Shown in pieces: positions 5,892-6,256 of a DNA stretch of 6,256 bases. The translations under genes were made by a program, and so were the position numbers. Below the pieces are notes generated by a model. It saw only the letters and a program-made list of their open reading frames with translations. It ran no database searches and had not been told where the DNA came from. The stretch's first letter is position 1. Each line of letters begins with the position of its first letter. This DNA comes from Crocinitomicaceae bacterium. GTDB lineage: Bacteria > Bacteroidota > Bacteroidia > Flavobacteriales_D > Crocinitomicaceae. The DNA lies in assembly GCA_030833265.1 (NCBI GenBank), contig JAURHO010000095.1, positions 1 to 6,256 on the forward strand, in the 5' to 3' direction.

Positions 5892-6256
5892 TTAGTCCTG
5901 CTTCAACAACATCCGCACCTCATTCAACATCAAGGCTGTGGCGCCCCAAACTACTTTTTTATTTAAAACAAAACAAGGGTGATCTTTGAGTTTTCCTTCG
6001 TTAGGAAGATTGATGTCTCGAAATTCAATGGTTGTGTCTTCAAGTAAAAGCGGGATCGCAATACTTTCTACATTGGCGACTTCGCGTTCATTGATGCGTA
6101 TTGTTGGTTTCTTTTCATGGAAAAATACATAAGGGCTCACAACAAAACCTGAAACTGGTATCCAAACTTCAGTGAGTTGTTTGATGAGTTCACCACTTTT
6201 GCGATGGATTCCCAATTCTTCTTCGCTTTCGCGTCGTGCAGTAAATTCTAGATCTG
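5892..6256 (-). CDS. Nudix hydrolase, CoA-pyrophosphatase type (5' end cut off)
   Basis: Nudix enzymes cleave nucleoside diphosphates linked to another group; this subgroup (NudL/YeaB/PCD1-like) typically splits coenzyme A to 3',5'-ADP and phosphopantetheine using Mg or Mn. The frame runs past the right edge, so the start and the first half of the protein are missing; the TTG at 6213-6215 is internal. Reading inwards from the edge, the sequence DLEFTARRESEEELGI contains the second half of the Nudix box (REUXEEXGU), with the metal-binding EE pair present but serine where a hydrophobic residue is usual. Then follow a beta-rich region (VWIPVSGFVVSPYVFFHEKKP), acidic EVANVESIAIPL, and the near-C-terminal VVWGATALMLNEV, the WGATA/WGMTA segment shared with the CoA-pyrophosphatase group. 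It converges on the mnmD side and has no clear terminator of its own. Family is secure; the CoA substrate is inferred. Confidence 0.88.
   Translation of the reverse strand, partial: DLEFTARRESEEELGIHRKSGELIKQLTEVWIPVSGFVVSPYVFFHEKKPTIRINEREVANVESIAIPLLLEDTTIEFRDINLPNEGKLKDHPCFVLNKKVVWGATALMLNEVRMLLKQD

Overview
This window looks like chromosomal DNA from a member of the Bacteroidota, probably near the Flavobacteriales. Three things point that way. Candidate promoters match the Bacteroidota-type -7 element TAnnTTTG. No visible gene has a Shine-Dalgarno sequence before its start. The proteins (two GT-B glycosyltransferases, an 871-residue AlaRS, a stand-alone MnmD and a WGATA-type Nudix hydrolase) read like Bacteroidota family members. 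The lineage is inferred from recall, not from a search.

Layout from left to right: (1) the 3' end of a family-4-type glycosyltransferase on +, cut by the left edge; (2) a complete 430-residue GT-B glycosyltransferase on -, converging on the first with one base between the stop codons; (3) alaS on -, upstream of that glycosyltransferase and overlapping its TTG start by 8 bases; (4) a 74-base divergent promoter region; (5) a + strand pair encoding a class I O-methyltransferase and, 5 bases later, MnmD, a tRNA wobble-uridine methyltransferase; (6) a 159-base gap with no ORF, holding a well-formed promoter, a 15-bp dyad inside its spacer, an AT-rich repeat tract and a strong intrinsic terminator, so it could encode a small RNA of about 90 nt; (7) a Nudix hydrolase of the CoA-pyrophosphatase type on -, cut by the right edge.

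Functionally, the left end concerns glycan assembly (glycosyltransferases of unknown substrate). The middle concerns translation: alaS charges tRNA-Ala, and mnmD completes a wobble-base modification on other tRNAs. The two are expressed divergently from facing promoters whose -7 boxes form a near-perfect inverted repeat.

Most of the window is ordinary housekeeping sequence. I see no CRISPR array, mobile element, tRNA or rRNA, and no evident new multi-gene system. The part best worth a second look is the ORF-free unit at about 5755-5880.
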